Origin: DAOUEX01 sp034430235
Lineage (GTDB): Bacteria > Chloroflexota > Anaerolineae > UBA2200
Assembly (NCBI GenBank): GCA_964478075.1
Contig: CAYZGO010000019.1
Span: 1-64,000, forward strand
Length of the DNA stretch: 64,000 nucleotides
Direction of reading: 5' to 3'
Shown in pieces: positions 18,477-27,397 of this stretch. Every line of letters starts with the position of its first letter. Position 1 is the stretch's first letter. A program made the translations under genes and the position numbers. The notes under the pieces were generated by a model. It did no database searches. It was not told where the DNA came from and was given only the letters and a program-made list of their open reading frames with translations.

Positions 18477-19176
18477 AGTCGAGAATCTAAAAGTAGCCTA
18501 TGGGGATGTGGAGGTTCTTCATGGCGTATCCCTACATGTAGAAGAAGGGGAGGTCGTTGCTATAGTAGGCGCTAACGGTGCTGGCAAGACTACGCTACTT
18601 TCAGCGATTTCGGGCATTGTGCCGAAAAGGGCCGGCGAAATCTTTGTCGAGGGAGCCCCAACAGGAAATTTGCCTCCTTATGCTATTGTGGAAAGGGGGA
18701 TCGTGCACATTCCTGAGGGTAGGCGTCTGTTCCCCATGATGACCGTATGGGAGAACCTGGAGCTGGGTGCCTACACCAAATTAGCACGCCAGCGCAAAGA
18801 CCAAACCTTAAAGCAGGTTTTCGAACTGTTCCCAGTGCTAGGTGAGCGCCGGAGTCAGCTGGCCTGCTCTCTCAGTGGTGGCGAAGCACAGATGTGTGCT
18901 ATCGCACGAGGATTGATGGCCCTGCCAAAACTGCTCATGTTGGATGAACCGTCGTTTGGGTTAGCTCCGCTGCTAGTGCAGACTTGCTTTCGAATCATCG
19001 CTGAGTTAAATCAGAACCATGGTACTACAATACTCCTCGTAGAGCAGAATGTCCGCCATTCATTGAGGATGGCCAGCAGAGCCTATGTGTTGGAGAACGG
19101 CAACGTCGTACTGGAGGGAGGTGGAAAGGAATTACTGAATGATGACCGGGTACGTAGGGCGTATCTTGGCTTGTAG
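18469..19176 (+). CDS. livF: Liv-type ABC transporter ATPase (LivF)
   Basis: 235 residues, the partner ATPase. Walker A is GANGAGKTT, the signature is the canonical LSGGEAQM, Walker B is LLMLDEPSFGLAP, and the H-loop follows in LLVEQNVRHSL. The start is TTG at 18469, inside the end of livG, with GAGGAGG upstream, so translation is coupled. The non-canonical signature of LivG and the canonical one here suggest one degenerate and one full ATP site, a common asymmetric arrangement. Confidence 0.92.
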   Translation: MLRVENLKVAYGDVEVLHGVSLHVEEGEVVAIVGANGAGKTTLLSAISGIVPKRAGEIFVEGAPTGNLPPYAIVERGIVHIPEGRRLFPMMTVWENLELGAYTKLARQRKDQTLKQVFELFPVLGERRSQLACSLSGGEAQMCAIARGLMALPKLLMLDEPSFGLAPLLVQTCFRIIAELNQNHGTTILLVEQNVRHSLRMASRAYVLENGNVVLEGGGKELLNDDRVRRAYLGL

Positions 19177-19239
19177 GCAAGCACTTTGGATGGGGCTGTG
19201 CAGGTAGTTCACAACACTTTGTCGAGGAGGTAGACTAAC

Positions 19240-20415
19240 ATGGCGTTGGAAGTTGATTGGGAACAAAGGATTGACTGGCCTGCTGTGCGGCAGCACAGAG
19301 TCAGTAGGCTGGTGCAGGAAATCCAGCATGCTGGCTTGGACGCAGTCATGTACACCAGGTTGGATGCTATTCGTTACATTGCCAGCTTTCGGCCTGTGAC
19401 CAGCTTGTGGTTTCATGGCAACAGGTATATCATATTTGTAACTGCAGATGGACACGTCAAATTTCTGGTTGCCAGCGGCGATCTCAATCGTGTCAGAATC
19501 ACCATGCCATGGCTGACAGACTACGTCCCGTTTCCCTTCTTGGCTGGCGAGGGCGTAGCTATCGTTGAGGAAGCAATCAAGGAACTGGGGTTGTCTGCGT
19601 CCAAGATCGGTACAGATATGCTGCCTTTCAGCTTGTATGTGCCTCTGCGGGAACGATTGCCACGGGCGGTATTCCTCGATGGATTACCTGTCATTGAGAA
19701 AGCGCGGCGAGTGAAACACCCTGATGAAATCCAGGTTATCCGCCAAGCCGCTGAGGTCGCCGATATCGGTATGCAGACGGCTCTGGCGACGGTTGCTCCA
19801 GGGGTGACTGAGTTGGAGGTTTCGGCGGCAGCAGTGTACGCGATGACGCTCGAGGGTTCGGAAGACGCACCCTATTTGCCGTTGGTGGAAAGTGGGGAGC
19901 ATGGCTGGCTGGGATACCGTTTCCCCACTGACAAGCGAATCCGCTCTGGGGAGATGGTATATATTGACTGCGGCGCATGCATTATTAACGGATACAATGG
20001 TGATATTGCGCGTACTACTGTTGTAGGTCAGCCCACAGAAGACCAGAAGGGCATCTACCGATGCATGTATGATATGCTTCGAGCAGGAACAGAGCAACTG
20101 CGTCCTGGGGTAACAACCACTGAGGTGGTGGAGGCAATCCAAAAGGTAGCAGAAGCAGCAGGGTATTGGGAATATACCTACTTTGGCATTGTGGGTCATG
20201 GCATCGGTACTGATCTCCACGAAGCGCCAGCAATTGGGGAGAAAGTAATGGCAACCGAGAAGGCAACGGTTCTTATGAAAAACGAGGTAATTTGCTTGGA
20301 GCCAGGCGTGCTGCTGCCTGGAGTTGGCGGTGGACATGTAGAGAACATGATTCTCATCAGCGAGGATGGGCCGGAGCCTCTCACCAAAACACCGTTCGAT
20401 GAGGATTTATTGTAG
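19240..20415 (+). CDS. M24 family metallopeptidase (Xaa-Pro aminopeptidase-like)
   Basis: 391 residues. Creatinase/prolidase fold: an N-terminal domain of about 160 residues and a C-terminal pita-bread catalytic domain. All five metal ligands are visible: Asp in YIDCGACI, Asp in YNGDIARTT, His in GHGIGTDLHEAP, Glu in ICLEPGV and Glu in HVENMIL, so it should be a dinuclear metal peptidase rather than a creatinase. GAGGAGG precedes the ATG. It lies 63 bp after livF, in the same operon, suggesting that it hydrolyses an imported Pro-containing or N-substituted compound. Two other M24 genes lie at 47-48 and 54-55 kb. Confidence 0.9.
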   Translation: MALEVDWEQRIDWPAVRQHRVSRLVQEIQHAGLDAVMYTRLDAIRYIASFRPVTSLWFHGNRYIIFVTADGHVKFLVASGDLNRVRITMPWLTDYVPFPFLAGEGVAIVEEAIKELGLSASKIGTDMLPFSLYVPLRERLPRAVFLDGLPVIEKARRVKHPDEIQVIRQAAEVADIGMQTALATVAPGVTELEVSAAAVYAMTLEGSEDAPYLPLVESGEHGWLGYRFPTDKRIRSGEMVYIDCGACIINGYNGDIARTTVVGQPTEDQKGIYRCMYDMLRAGTEQLRPGVTTTEVVEAIQKVAEAAGYWEYTYFGIVGHGIGTDLHEAPAIGEKVMATEKATVLMKNEVICLEPGVLLPGVGGGHVENMILISEDGPEPLTKTPFDEDLL

Positions 20416-20441
20416 CATTTGAACCTTAGCCGGGGGTGGTG

Positions 20442-21230
20442 ATGCTTATGGATCTGCATTTGCAAGGCAAAGTAGTCATCGTGACAGGGGCAGGTCGCGG
20501 CATGGGTAGAGCGATCTCCCTGACCTTTGCAAGTGAAGGAGCAAAGATCGTTTGTGTCGACCTTCAGGGAGCGGAAACCGTGGGCGCTGAAATCATGGCT
20601 GCAAATGGCGAAGCCACTGGTATCACAGCAGATATCACGGAATGGGATCAGGTGGTGAAGATGCGGGAACACACATTGACCAAGTTTGGTCGAATTGATG
20701 TTCTCATCAACAACGCCGGGATTCTCCGCGAAGCGTACATTCATAAGATGGAGGAAGCCATCTGGGACAAGGTGATTGGCGTGAATTTGAAGGGTGTATT
20801 TCTGTGCTCAAAAGCTGTGATACCCACAATGATAAAACAAAGGAGTGGGAAGATCATCAGTGCCTCTTCGTTCGCCGCTATGATGCCCTCAGCAGGCCAC
20901 GGAGCGTATGCTGCTGCAAAGATGGGCGTTATAGCTCTAACCAAAACCATGGCAGGCGAGCTGGGCCCGTATGGCATCAGGGCGATTGCTTATGTGCCGG
21001 GGGTAATTGCTACGGAGTTGACCAGGGAGATGCGGGAGAGAGCCGGCGCTCAAATGCTCAAGACTATCCCTGTTGGTCGGTTTGGTGATCCCAAAGATGT
21101 CGCAAATGTGGTCGTATTCCTGGCGTCGGATCAGTCAGAGTATGTTAGCGGCGCGGTGGTGGAAATATCTGGCGGCAAGTTTTGCATACAGAACACCGAG
21201 GCAGCTAAACTTAGAGCCCAAGAGGCGTGA
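20442..21230 (+). CDS. SDR family NAD(P)-dependent oxidoreductase
   Basis: About 262 residues, a classical short-chain dehydrogenase of FabG type. It has the cofactor motif TGAGRGMGRA near the N-terminus, the NNAG motif in DVLINNAGILREA, and the catalytic Ser and YxxxK in ISASSFAAM and YAAAK. Near the C-terminus is the usual YVSGAVVEISGG. Start choice is uncertain among GTG 20436, ATG 20442 and ATG 20448, all behind a GGGGGTGG site. It follows the M24 gene by about 26 bp and is last before the ECF genes. A Liv importer, a peptidase and an SDR suggest catabolism of an imported hydroxy compound; beta-ketoacyl reduction is less likely in this context. Confidence 0.88.
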   Translation: MLMDLHLQGKVVIVTGAGRGMGRAISLTFASEGAKIVCVDLQGAETVGAEIMAANGEATGITADITEWDQVVKMREHTLTKFGRIDVLINNAGILREAYIHKMEEAIWDKVIGVNLKGVFLCSKAVIPTMIKQRSGKIISASSFAAMMPSAGHGAYAAAKMGVIALTKTMAGELGPYGIRAIAYVPGVIATELTREMRERAGAQMLKTIPVGRFGDPKDVANVVVFLASDQSEYVSGAVVEISGGKFCIQNTEAAKLRAQEA

Positions 21231-21371
21231 CCGCTGTCTAGGCAACTGCCGAACTTACCGGGAAGGTCGTTTCGCAATACGTAGGTTGCGGTGCCGCACC
21301 AGCAGTACCGGACGGCAACTGCTGCCCGGATTTGGATACGTCGACGGTGGGCATTTCATCGAGGAGGTGTA

Positions 21372-22232
21372 ATGGCAGAGCCCATTATCCGTGTGCAGAA
21401 TTTGACCTTCGCCTACAACGCTCAGTCGGAAAACCCCATTGTAGCTTTGCGTGACATTAACCTCGACATCTACCCCGGCGACTACCTGGTGATCGTTGGT
21501 CACAATGGCTCGGGCAAGTCCACTCTGGCCAAGAATTTTAATGCGCTGCTCACACCGACAGAAGGGGATGTGTGGGTGGCGGGAATGAACACCAAGGCCC
21601 GCGAGAACACGCTGGCCATCCGCTCGACCGTGGGCATGGTTTTTCAGATCCCTGACAATCAGATAGTGGCCACCGTGGTGGAAGAGGATGTTGCTTTTGG
21701 ACCCGAGAACCTGGGTGTTCCGCGAGAGGAGATTATAGAGCGCGTGAAGTGGGCACTGGATATTGTAGACATGCAGGCTGAGCGCCTGCGAGCTCCTCAT
21801 CTTCTGTCTGCTGGCCAAAAGCAACGTGTAGCCATCGCCGGGGTTATAGCTATGAGGCCCAAAGTGATCGTGCTTGATGAAGCCACAGCGTATCTGGATC
21901 CTGTGGGGCGCGAAGACGTTCTGCGTGCCGTGCGCAAGCTCAACCAGGACGGGGTGACCGTGGTCGCGATCACGCACTTTATGCACGAGGCAGCGGAGGG
22001 TGACCGTGTATTGGTTCTGGAAAAGTCACGCGTTGTTATGCAGGGCACTCCCCGAGAAGTTTTTGGCCGTGTTGAGGAACTGCGTGAGCTGCAACTGGAT
22101 GTGCCACAAACTACGGACCTGGCCTATCGGATCCACAAACGCCTGCCCGAGTTTCCCAGCGATTTGCTGATGGTTCCAGAGGTTGTAGACACGATTTCCG
22201 AGTTCGCGCTGCGAAAGGGGGTGCCAGCGTGA
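21372..22232 (+). CDS. ecfA1: Energy-coupling factor transporter ATPase EcfA1
   Basis: 286 residues. One of two ATPases that power vitamin uptake by ECF transporters. Walker A GHNGSGKST, Q-loop VFQIPDNQI (the ECF-typical PDNQ), signature LLSAGQKQRVAIAG and Walker B VIVLDEATAYLDP are all visible. GAGGAGGTG lies just before the ATG. The upstream 141-bp gap separates it from the SDR gene without a terminator, so it could share the Liv transcript or have a weak promoter of its own. It overlaps ecfA2 by 4 nt. Confidence 0.93.
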   Translation: MAEPIIRVQNLTFAYNAQSENPIVALRDINLDIYPGDYLVIVGHNGSGKSTLAKNFNALLTPTEGDVWVAGMNTKARENTLAIRSTVGMVFQIPDNQIVATVVEEDVAFGPENLGVPREEIIERVKWALDIVDMQAERLRAPHLLSAGQKQRVAIAGVIAMRPKVIVLDEATAYLDPVGREDVLRAVRKLNQDGVTVVAITHFMHEAAEGDRVLVLEKSRVVMQGTPREVFGRVEELRELQLDVPQTTDLAYRIHKRLPEFPSDLLMVPEVVDTISEFALRKGVPA

Positions 22233-23098
22233 CTGTTGGCGAGCCCATCATCACGGTCAACGATCTGCGGCACACCTACCTTCGCGGCAGCCCACTGGAG
22301 GTTGAGGCACTCAAGGGTGTGAATCTGGAGGTCTACCGCGGCGAGGCGCTGGGTATCATCGGCCGCACCGGTGCCGGAAAGTCCACTACGGTACAGCATT
22401 TCAATGGCTTGATTCGTCCGCGTGAGAAGGGCAAAGTGATTGTCTTCGGACAAGACATGGCAGACCCCAATATTGATGTGCGCGGCATCCGGCAGAAGGT
22501 CGGGCTGGTCTTCCAGTATCCTGAGGCACAACTTTTCGAACGCCTGGTGGGTGACGACGTGGCCTTTGGGCCGCGCAAGATGGGCCTGTCACAAGCGGAG
22601 ATAAGTGAGCGCGTAAGATGGGCCATGAATTCAGTAGGGCTTCCGTTCGAAGAATTCAAGGACCGCTTTACATTCTCACTTAGCGGCGGGGAGATGCGCA
22701 AAGCAGCCATTGCTGGAGTACTGGCACTGCGGCCGGAAGTGATGGTGCTGGACGAGTCCACGTCTGGCCTGGATCCACGCGGGCGCAAGGATGTGTTATC
22801 CCTCATCCGCAAAGGGCACGACGAAGAGAATCTGACCATTGTTTTTATCTCCACTAACATGGATGACTTGGCAACACTGGTAGACCGTATCTACGTCATA
22901 CACGACGGTCGCACGGTTCTGAGTGGGGCTACCCGTGAGGTATTTGCTCAGCCTGAGGTGCTGCGCGGCTACGGGCTGGGTGTGCCGCAGATTACTGAGG
23001 TGATGCACGGCTTGAAGGGCCGTGGGTTACCGGTTGACGAGCGTTGTGTCAGCGTATCTCAGGCAGAGGAGCAGGTATGGAAGATTTTGAGTTCTTGA
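22229..23098 (+). CDS. ecfA2: Energy-coupling factor transporter ATPase EcfA2
   Basis: 289 residues, the second ECF ATPase. Walker A is GRTGAGKST, the Q-loop VFQYPEAQLF is of the EcfA2 type, the signature is LSGGEMRKAAIAG and Walker B is VMVLDESTSGLDP. The start is GTG inside a GTGA overlap with ecfA1, so the two are translationally coupled. The C-terminal extension after about residue 235 (VPQITEVMHGL) is normal for this subunit. With EcfA1 and EcfT it forms the shared energising module. Confidence 0.93.
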   Translation: MTVGEPIITVNDLRHTYLRGSPLEVEALKGVNLEVYRGEALGIIGRTGAGKSTTVQHFNGLIRPREKGKVIVFGQDMADPNIDVRGIRQKVGLVFQYPEAQLFERLVGDDVAFGPRKMGLSQAEISERVRWAMNSVGLPFEEFKDRFTFSLSGGEMRKAAIAGVLALRPEVMVLDESTSGLDPRGRKDVLSLIRKGHDEENLTIVFISTNMDDLATLVDRIYVIHDGRTVLSGATREVFAQPEVLRGYGLGVPQITEVMHGLKGRGLPVDERCVSVSQAEEQVWKILSS

Positions 23099-23934
23099 GG
23101 AACGTTACCGTTGGGCAGTATCTGCCGAGCGATTCTCTCGTGCACCGGCTTGACCCTCGCACAAAGATCACCGTGCTATTGCTCATGGTATCGGCTATTA
23201 CCTTCAACGTCTCGTACACTGCCAACATCATTTTGCTGATTGTGAGCTTTGCCTATGTAGTCCTGGCTGACGTGCCCGTGGGATACATTCTGCGCGGAGT
23301 CAAGCCAGCCATTCCATTCATCATCTTCATGTCAGCCATGCAGCTATTGTTCTATGGCGGTCAGTTTGTGCCTCCCAACATGCCCTCAGTCACGCTTATC
23401 AAGTGGAGCATCGTTCATGTCACCACGGGCAGTGTGCAATTGGTAATCATTTCCACTTTGCGCTTCTTGCAGCTCATGTTCTTGGCCAGCCTGCTCACTA
23501 ATACGACCACTATTACCAAACTGACGCATGGTATGGAGAGCATGATGCGTCCCCTCGCGCGCTTTGGGTTTCCGGCACACGAATTGTCGCTCGTGGCGAC
23601 TATCGCCCTGCGTTTCGTGCCGATTTTCGGCGAGCAGTTGGAGATTGTGATGAAGTCGCAAGCATCGCGTGGAGCCGAGATTGCCGCCAAGGGCAAGCTG
23701 CAGTTTGTGCAGACAGCGAGGCAGGTGGCGGTCCTCGTGGTGCCGCTTTTCATTGATGCGTTCCGCCGCGCGGAGGATCTGATCCTGGCTATGGGGTCGC
23801 GCTGCTATGTAGGTGGTAAGGGCCGCTCACATATGATTCAGTTGCATTTCAAGCCGGTAGATATTGTGGCCATGGCCCTGAATCTGGTCTTTGCTGTGGT
23901 GATGCTTGTGTTCAGGAATAGTTTCCCATTGTAG
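23077..23934 (+). CDS. ecfT: Energy-coupling factor transporter transmembrane protein EcfT
   Basis: 285 residues with about five to six membrane helices, linking the ATPases to the substrate-binding S component. The helical coupling motifs are recognisable as SQASRGAEI and AMGSRCYVGG, where many EcfT proteins have ARG. The N-terminus has the usual SLVHRLDPRTKI. The start at 23077 lies inside the end of ecfA2 (22-nt overlap) and has AGGAGCAG upstream. The next two genes are hydrolases before the S component gene. Confidence 0.92.
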   Translation: MEDFEFLRNVTVGQYLPSDSLVHRLDPRTKITVLLLMVSAITFNVSYTANIILLIVSFAYVVLADVPVGYILRGVKPAIPFIIFMSAMQLLFYGGQFVPPNMPSVTLIKWSIVHVTTGSVQLVIISTLRFLQLMFLASLLTNTTTITKLTHGMESMMRPLARFGFPAHELSLVATIALRFVPIFGEQLEIVMKSQASRGAEIAAKGKLQFVQTARQVAVLVVPLFIDAFRRAEDLILAMGSRCYVGGKGRSHMIQLHFKPVDIVAMALNLVFAVVMLVFRNSFPL

Positions 23935-23986
23935 GGGACAGTGCTTGCGCTGACTTGGGATTAGGTGGTGTGAGAGGGGCATTGGA

Positions 23987-25210
23987 ATGATAAATGACGC
24001 AGAGAAGCTCGTGCTGGAGCACTTGGATCCTGACGAGGCGATCCGCTGGACGCAAGAGTTGGTACGCATTCCAAGCGTGTACCGCCCGCAAACGGGTGAA
24101 ACTGAAGAGCAAGCTGCGCGCTGGGTAGAGAAGCGCTTCAAGGAAATGGGCCTGGAAACTCACTGGCAGGTGGTAGAGCCAGGGCGTCCTAACGTGATCG
24201 GTGTGCACGGGCAGTTGGGGCAGGGGCCCTGCTTGATGTTCGAGGGGCACACTGATGTTGTGACCGAAGGGGACCGGGCGGCCTGGAAGCACGATCCATT
24301 TGGCGCGGAGATCGAGAATGGCTGCATCTATGGACGCGGCGCTGCTGACATGAAGGGCGGTCTGGTGGCAGCGATGCTCGCTACGAAGGCAGTCATCGAA
24401 AGTGGGGTCAAGCTTAAAGGTTCTATCCTCATCGGCGCGCTGGCGGATGAGGAGGGGCTGATGAAGGGTGTCAAGCACTTTGTCAAGTCCGGCTGGGCGG
24501 AGAAAGTCAGTGCAGCCATTATCTGTGAGCCGGAGGACAACCGCCTGTGCATCGTGCAGAAGGGAGTCATGTGGGTCCGGATTCTGGTTACTGGCAAGAT
24601 GGCCCACGGTTGTATGCCACTGACCGGCGTCAACCCTATCTATCATATGGGGGCACTGCTGGCAGAGCTCAAGGCGTTGGAGGCGGACGAGATTGCACGG
24701 CACGGGTCCGATGCTTATCTAGGTCAGCCCAGCATTACGCCGACTATCGTTCGGTCACCGGTGCGGGGGGAAGCACAGAACAACGTGATGCCTGCCCAGT
24801 GCACACTCACATTGGACATTCGTTTGATCCCGGGTCAGTCGGCGGAGCAGCTTGAAGAGCGCACCCGTGACATCTTCCGCCGATTGAAGGCGAAGGATGC
24901 TACATTTGAGGCTGACCTGGAGGTGATTGAGTCGCGCTCCCCAACGGCCGTATCCAAGGATGAACGGATTGTAGTGCAATTGGCCAATGCTTACCGCGAT
25001 GTCACTGCGAAAGAACCGGTCTACGGTGGAGTGCCTGGTACTACGGATGGCACAATTCTCTTTGCCCGGGGTGGTGTTCCTATTGTAACGTGTGGCCCAG
25101 GCGATACGCTTATTCCCCACCATGTGGATGAGTATCTGGATATCGAGCAGTTGATCGAAGCAACAAAGGTCTACGCTGTCACTGCCTTGCGTTATCTGGG
25201 AAGTGAGTAG
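23987..25210 (+). CDS. M20 family metallo-amidohydrolase (ArgE/DapE-like)
   Basis: 407 residues. Zinc-dependent deacylase or peptidase: the family removes acyl groups from amino acids or cleaves dipeptides. All ligands are visible: His in EGHTDVV, Asp in GRGAADMKGG, the Glu pair in ALADEEGLM, the next carboxylate in CEPEDN and His in PHHVDEY. The dimerisation lid lies between about 190 and 300. It sits between ecfT and a P1 peptidase in a plus-strand series, so an amide or dipeptide brought in by the ECF transporter is a plausible substrate. ArgE, DapE and carnosinase-like roles cannot be separated by eye. Confidence 0.9.
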   Translation: MINDAEKLVLEHLDPDEAIRWTQELVRIPSVYRPQTGETEEQAARWVEKRFKEMGLETHWQVVEPGRPNVIGVHGQLGQGPCLMFEGHTDVVTEGDRAAWKHDPFGAEIENGCIYGRGAADMKGGLVAAMLATKAVIESGVKLKGSILIGALADEEGLMKGVKHFVKSGWAEKVSAAIICEPEDNRLCIVQKGVMWVRILVTGKMAHGCMPLTGVNPIYHMGALLAELKALEADEIARHGSDAYLGQPSITPTIVRSPVRGEAQNNVMPAQCTLTLDIRLIPGQSAEQLEERTRDIFRRLKAKDATFEADLEVIESRSPTAVSKDERIVVQLANAYRDVTAKEPVYGGVPGTTDGTILFARGGVPIVTCGPGDTLIPHHVDEYLDIEQLIEATKVYAVTALRYLGSE

Positions 25211-25223
25211 ATATTCATGATCA

Positions 25224-25389
25224 ACCACCAAGGCACGAAGACACCAAGAAGATAAAGATCAACTATGCCGCTTCTCTGATAAAGTTGAAGCTGACTGGAA
25301 AGCGGCTGGGCTTTCAGCTCAATTTCAATGTGCCGTTGATGGAACAAGGCATCAAGCGGGCAGTTCTGTGACCTTTGTGCCTTAGTGGT
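25224..25389. repeat. Inverted-repeat-bounded intergenic element
   Basis: This 166-bp stretch is bounded by imperfect 17-bp inverted repeats: arms at 25224-25240 (ACCACCAAGGCACGAAG) and 25373-25389 (CTTTGTGCCTTAGTGGT), 15 of 17 positions matching. It has no gene. The layout fits a miniature repeat element or a long-stem RNA between the M20 and P1 genes. Confidence 0.45.
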
Positions 25390-25437
25390 AGACGAAGGAC
25401 GCGGTAGGAAGTTCGTTTGGGGTTTAAGAGGAAAAGC

Positions 25438-26409
25438 ATGTATAATGCTATCACAGACGTGCTGGGAATCAAGGTGGGTCACTACACGGATCTGGAGGCG
25501 GTTACTGGCTGCACGGTGGTTCTGTGCGTAGAGGGAGCCACAGGCGGCGTGGACGTACGAGGCTCCGCTCCAGGCACACGCGAGACGGATTTGCTGCGTC
25601 CTATCAGCCTGGTTGAACAGGTGCACGCTGTTTTACTCACAGGCGGCAGTGCCTTCGGGCTAGACGCGGCCGGCGGCGTGATGCGCTACCTTGAGGAGCA
25701 GGGTTGCGGTTTTGATACCGGCGTCGCCAGAGTGCCGATTGTCCCGGCAGCAGTGCTCTTTGATCTGGCCATTGGTGATGCGGCTGTGCGCCCGAATGCC
25801 GAAGATGGCTATGCTGCTTGCCAGGCTGCAAGCGATGGCCCCGTTGCAGAAGGGAACGTGGGCGCGGGTACTGGCGCCACTGTGGGCAAGCTGCTGGGCC
25901 CCAAGTTTGCCACCAAGAGTGGCTTGGGCACAGCCAGCATGAAAATCGGTAAAGGCATTGTGGTTGGTGCCCTCGTGGCCGTGAACGCCTTTGGCGACGT
26001 GGTTGATCCGGAGAACGGGCACATCATCGCTGGCACGAGGAAGCCGTTGCTGGGTGGGTTCTTGAACACCGTGGAGCGTATGAAGGGCGAGCTGGGGCAG
26101 GCCATCCTGGGTTTTGCCCATACCACGATAGGCGTCATAGGTACTAACGCTTATCTGACCAAGACACAGGCTACCAAGGTAGCGCAGATGGCGCACGATG
26201 GTTTGGCAATGGCCATTCGGCCGGTGCATACCATGTTCGATGGAGACGCCATCTTTGTGCTAGCCACGGGCAAGGCCTCGAAAGGCAAGAAGCCGGGTGA
26301 TGCCAGTGTTGTTGGCACAGCGGCTGCTCAGGTGATGGCACAAGCCGTACTCCGGGCGGTGCGCACGGCTGAGAGTCTGGCTGGAGTGCCTGCGGCTAGC
26401 GACCTGTAA
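25438..26409 (+). CDS. P1 family peptidase (DmpA/BapA-like aminopeptidase)
   Basis: 323 residues, an N-terminal-nucleophile hydrolase of family S58 that is made as a precursor and self-cleaves. It begins MYNAITDVLGIKVGHYTD, has LTGGSAFGLDAAGGV and the glycine-rich GNVGAGTGATVGK. The likely autocleavage and nucleophile region is HTTIGVIGTNAYLTK, which corresponds to the conserved NTT/NS segment of the family, followed by KVAQMAHDGLA. Known members cleave D-amino-acid or beta-amino-acid N-termini, including beta-alanyl peptides. The start at 25438 follows AAGAGGAAAAGC; a TTG 21 nt upstream is less likely. It lies between the M20 gene and the ECF S component. Confidence 0.88.
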   Translation: MYNAITDVLGIKVGHYTDLEAVTGCTVVLCVEGATGGVDVRGSAPGTRETDLLRPISLVEQVHAVLLTGGSAFGLDAAGGVMRYLEEQGCGFDTGVARVPIVPAAVLFDLAIGDAAVRPNAEDGYAACQAASDGPVAEGNVGAGTGATVGKLLGPKFATKSGLGTASMKIGKGIVVGALVAVNAFGDVVDPENGHIIAGTRKPLLGGFLNTVERMKGELGQAILGFAHTTIGVIGTNAYLTKTQATKVAQMAHDGLAMAIRPVHTMFDGDAIFVLATGKASKGKKPGDASVVGTAAAQVMAQAVLRAVRTAESLAGVPAASDL

Positions 26410-26510
26410 ATCTCTACTGAAAGGGGGTGGTCATCAGCCTGATTTGTGTGCTGGAAGAATGGGTCGACGTATTGAAGTGAGCACGACTAACACAAAAGGA
26501 GGAGTTTCTC

Positions 26511-27053
26511 ATGGAAGGCGGGTTGAATGTTCGCAGGATCGTTCTTTCGGGTGTTCTGGGAGCCATTGCCATCTTTCTTGGTGTAACCCGGCTAGGCTTC
26601 ATTCCTGTTCCCACTGCTGCGGGTAACGCCACGATCATGCACGTGCCAGCCATCATTGGCGGAGTCATGGAAGGATGGCTCGTTGGCGGGATCATCGGCA
26701 CGATCTTTGGTCTGTTCAGCTTCTTGCAGGCTACGACGCCACTGTTCAAGGATCCGCTAGTGGCCATCTTGCCCCGCATCTTCATCGGCATCACTGCCTA
26801 TTTCGTCTACGCGGCACTGAAGAAGGTCAACGAGTACCTAGCACTGATCGTAGCAGGTGTCGTTGGCACCTTCACCAACACTATCCTCGTGCTGGGCATG
26901 GCCGTTGTCCGTGGTTACATAGCGGCAGGCGTGGCCGTGAGTATAGGCGTCACGCAGGGCATTCCCGAGGCCATTGTGGCAGCGATCGTCGTCGTGGCGG
27001 TGGTTGCAGCCTGGAAGCGCATTGAGACCGGTCGTGGGAAGGCGAAGGTCTAG
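26511..27053 (+). CDS. ECF transporter S component (substrate-binding membrane subunit)
   Basis: 180 residues with about five to six hydrophobic helices, the size of an S component. Motifs such as GVTRLGFIPVP, a Thr/Met-His-Val-Pro loop (TIMHVPAIIGG) and GTIFGLFSFL match the ECF substrate-specific family of COG4684 type, to which PanT-like pantothenate transporters are, as far as I recall, assigned. Substrate assignment is therefore tentative. AAAGGAGGAG precedes the ATG. It completes the ECF module begun at 21372, though two hydrolase genes separate it from ecfT. A strong terminator follows at 27141. Confidence 0.82.
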   Translation: MEGGLNVRRIVLSGVLGAIAIFLGVTRLGFIPVPTAAGNATIMHVPAIIGGVMEGWLVGGIIGTIFGLFSFLQATTPLFKDPLVAILPRIFIGITAYFVYAALKKVNEYLALIVAGVVGTFTNTILVLGMAVVRGYIAAGVAVSIGVTQGIPEAIVAAIVVVAVVAAWKRIETGRGKAKV

Positions 27054-27140
27054 ATTCAAGCTGAAGTACTGCTGTTAAAGCTGAAGTCTGCTTATGTGTT
27101 GATTTCTATTCATGCTTGACAGCAAAACCACGACTTCGGG

Positions 27141-27175
27141 AACCTGGGCTGCCTGCGGGCAGCCCAGGTTTTGTT
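27141..27175 (+). terminator. Intrinsic terminator of the ECF operon
   Basis: A perfect 13-bp stem (27141-27153 with 27158-27170), a 4-nt loop and a following TTTTGTTCT run. It lies about 90 bp after the S component stop. Confidence 0.85.
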
Positions 27176-27397
27176 CTCCGGAACTGGACCGCTGCTTTGG
27201 CAGTCTGTAGTAGATGTGGTCAGACCTTTACCAAGATCGAAGCGACGTGTTCTGTGTTGCTGGCAGAATGACCGCTGAGAACGCAGTGAGCTTTTTGGGG
27301 CTTGTCGGCGAGCTGCCCCAGTCGCGTGTTCCAACTGCGTTGTGTCGTCGCCAAGACGGGGGTGCCCATAGAGACGGGGCCACACAGGCAGGTGTTA

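Noticed and set aside
19240..20415. Creatinase for the M24 gene
   Set aside because: All five metal ligands of M24 peptidases are present, whereas creatinases lack them.
21231..21371. Riboswitch before the ECF genes
   Set aside because: Short complementary stretches are present but no known vitamin riboswitch consensus (cobalamin, TPP, FMN, THF) could be matched.
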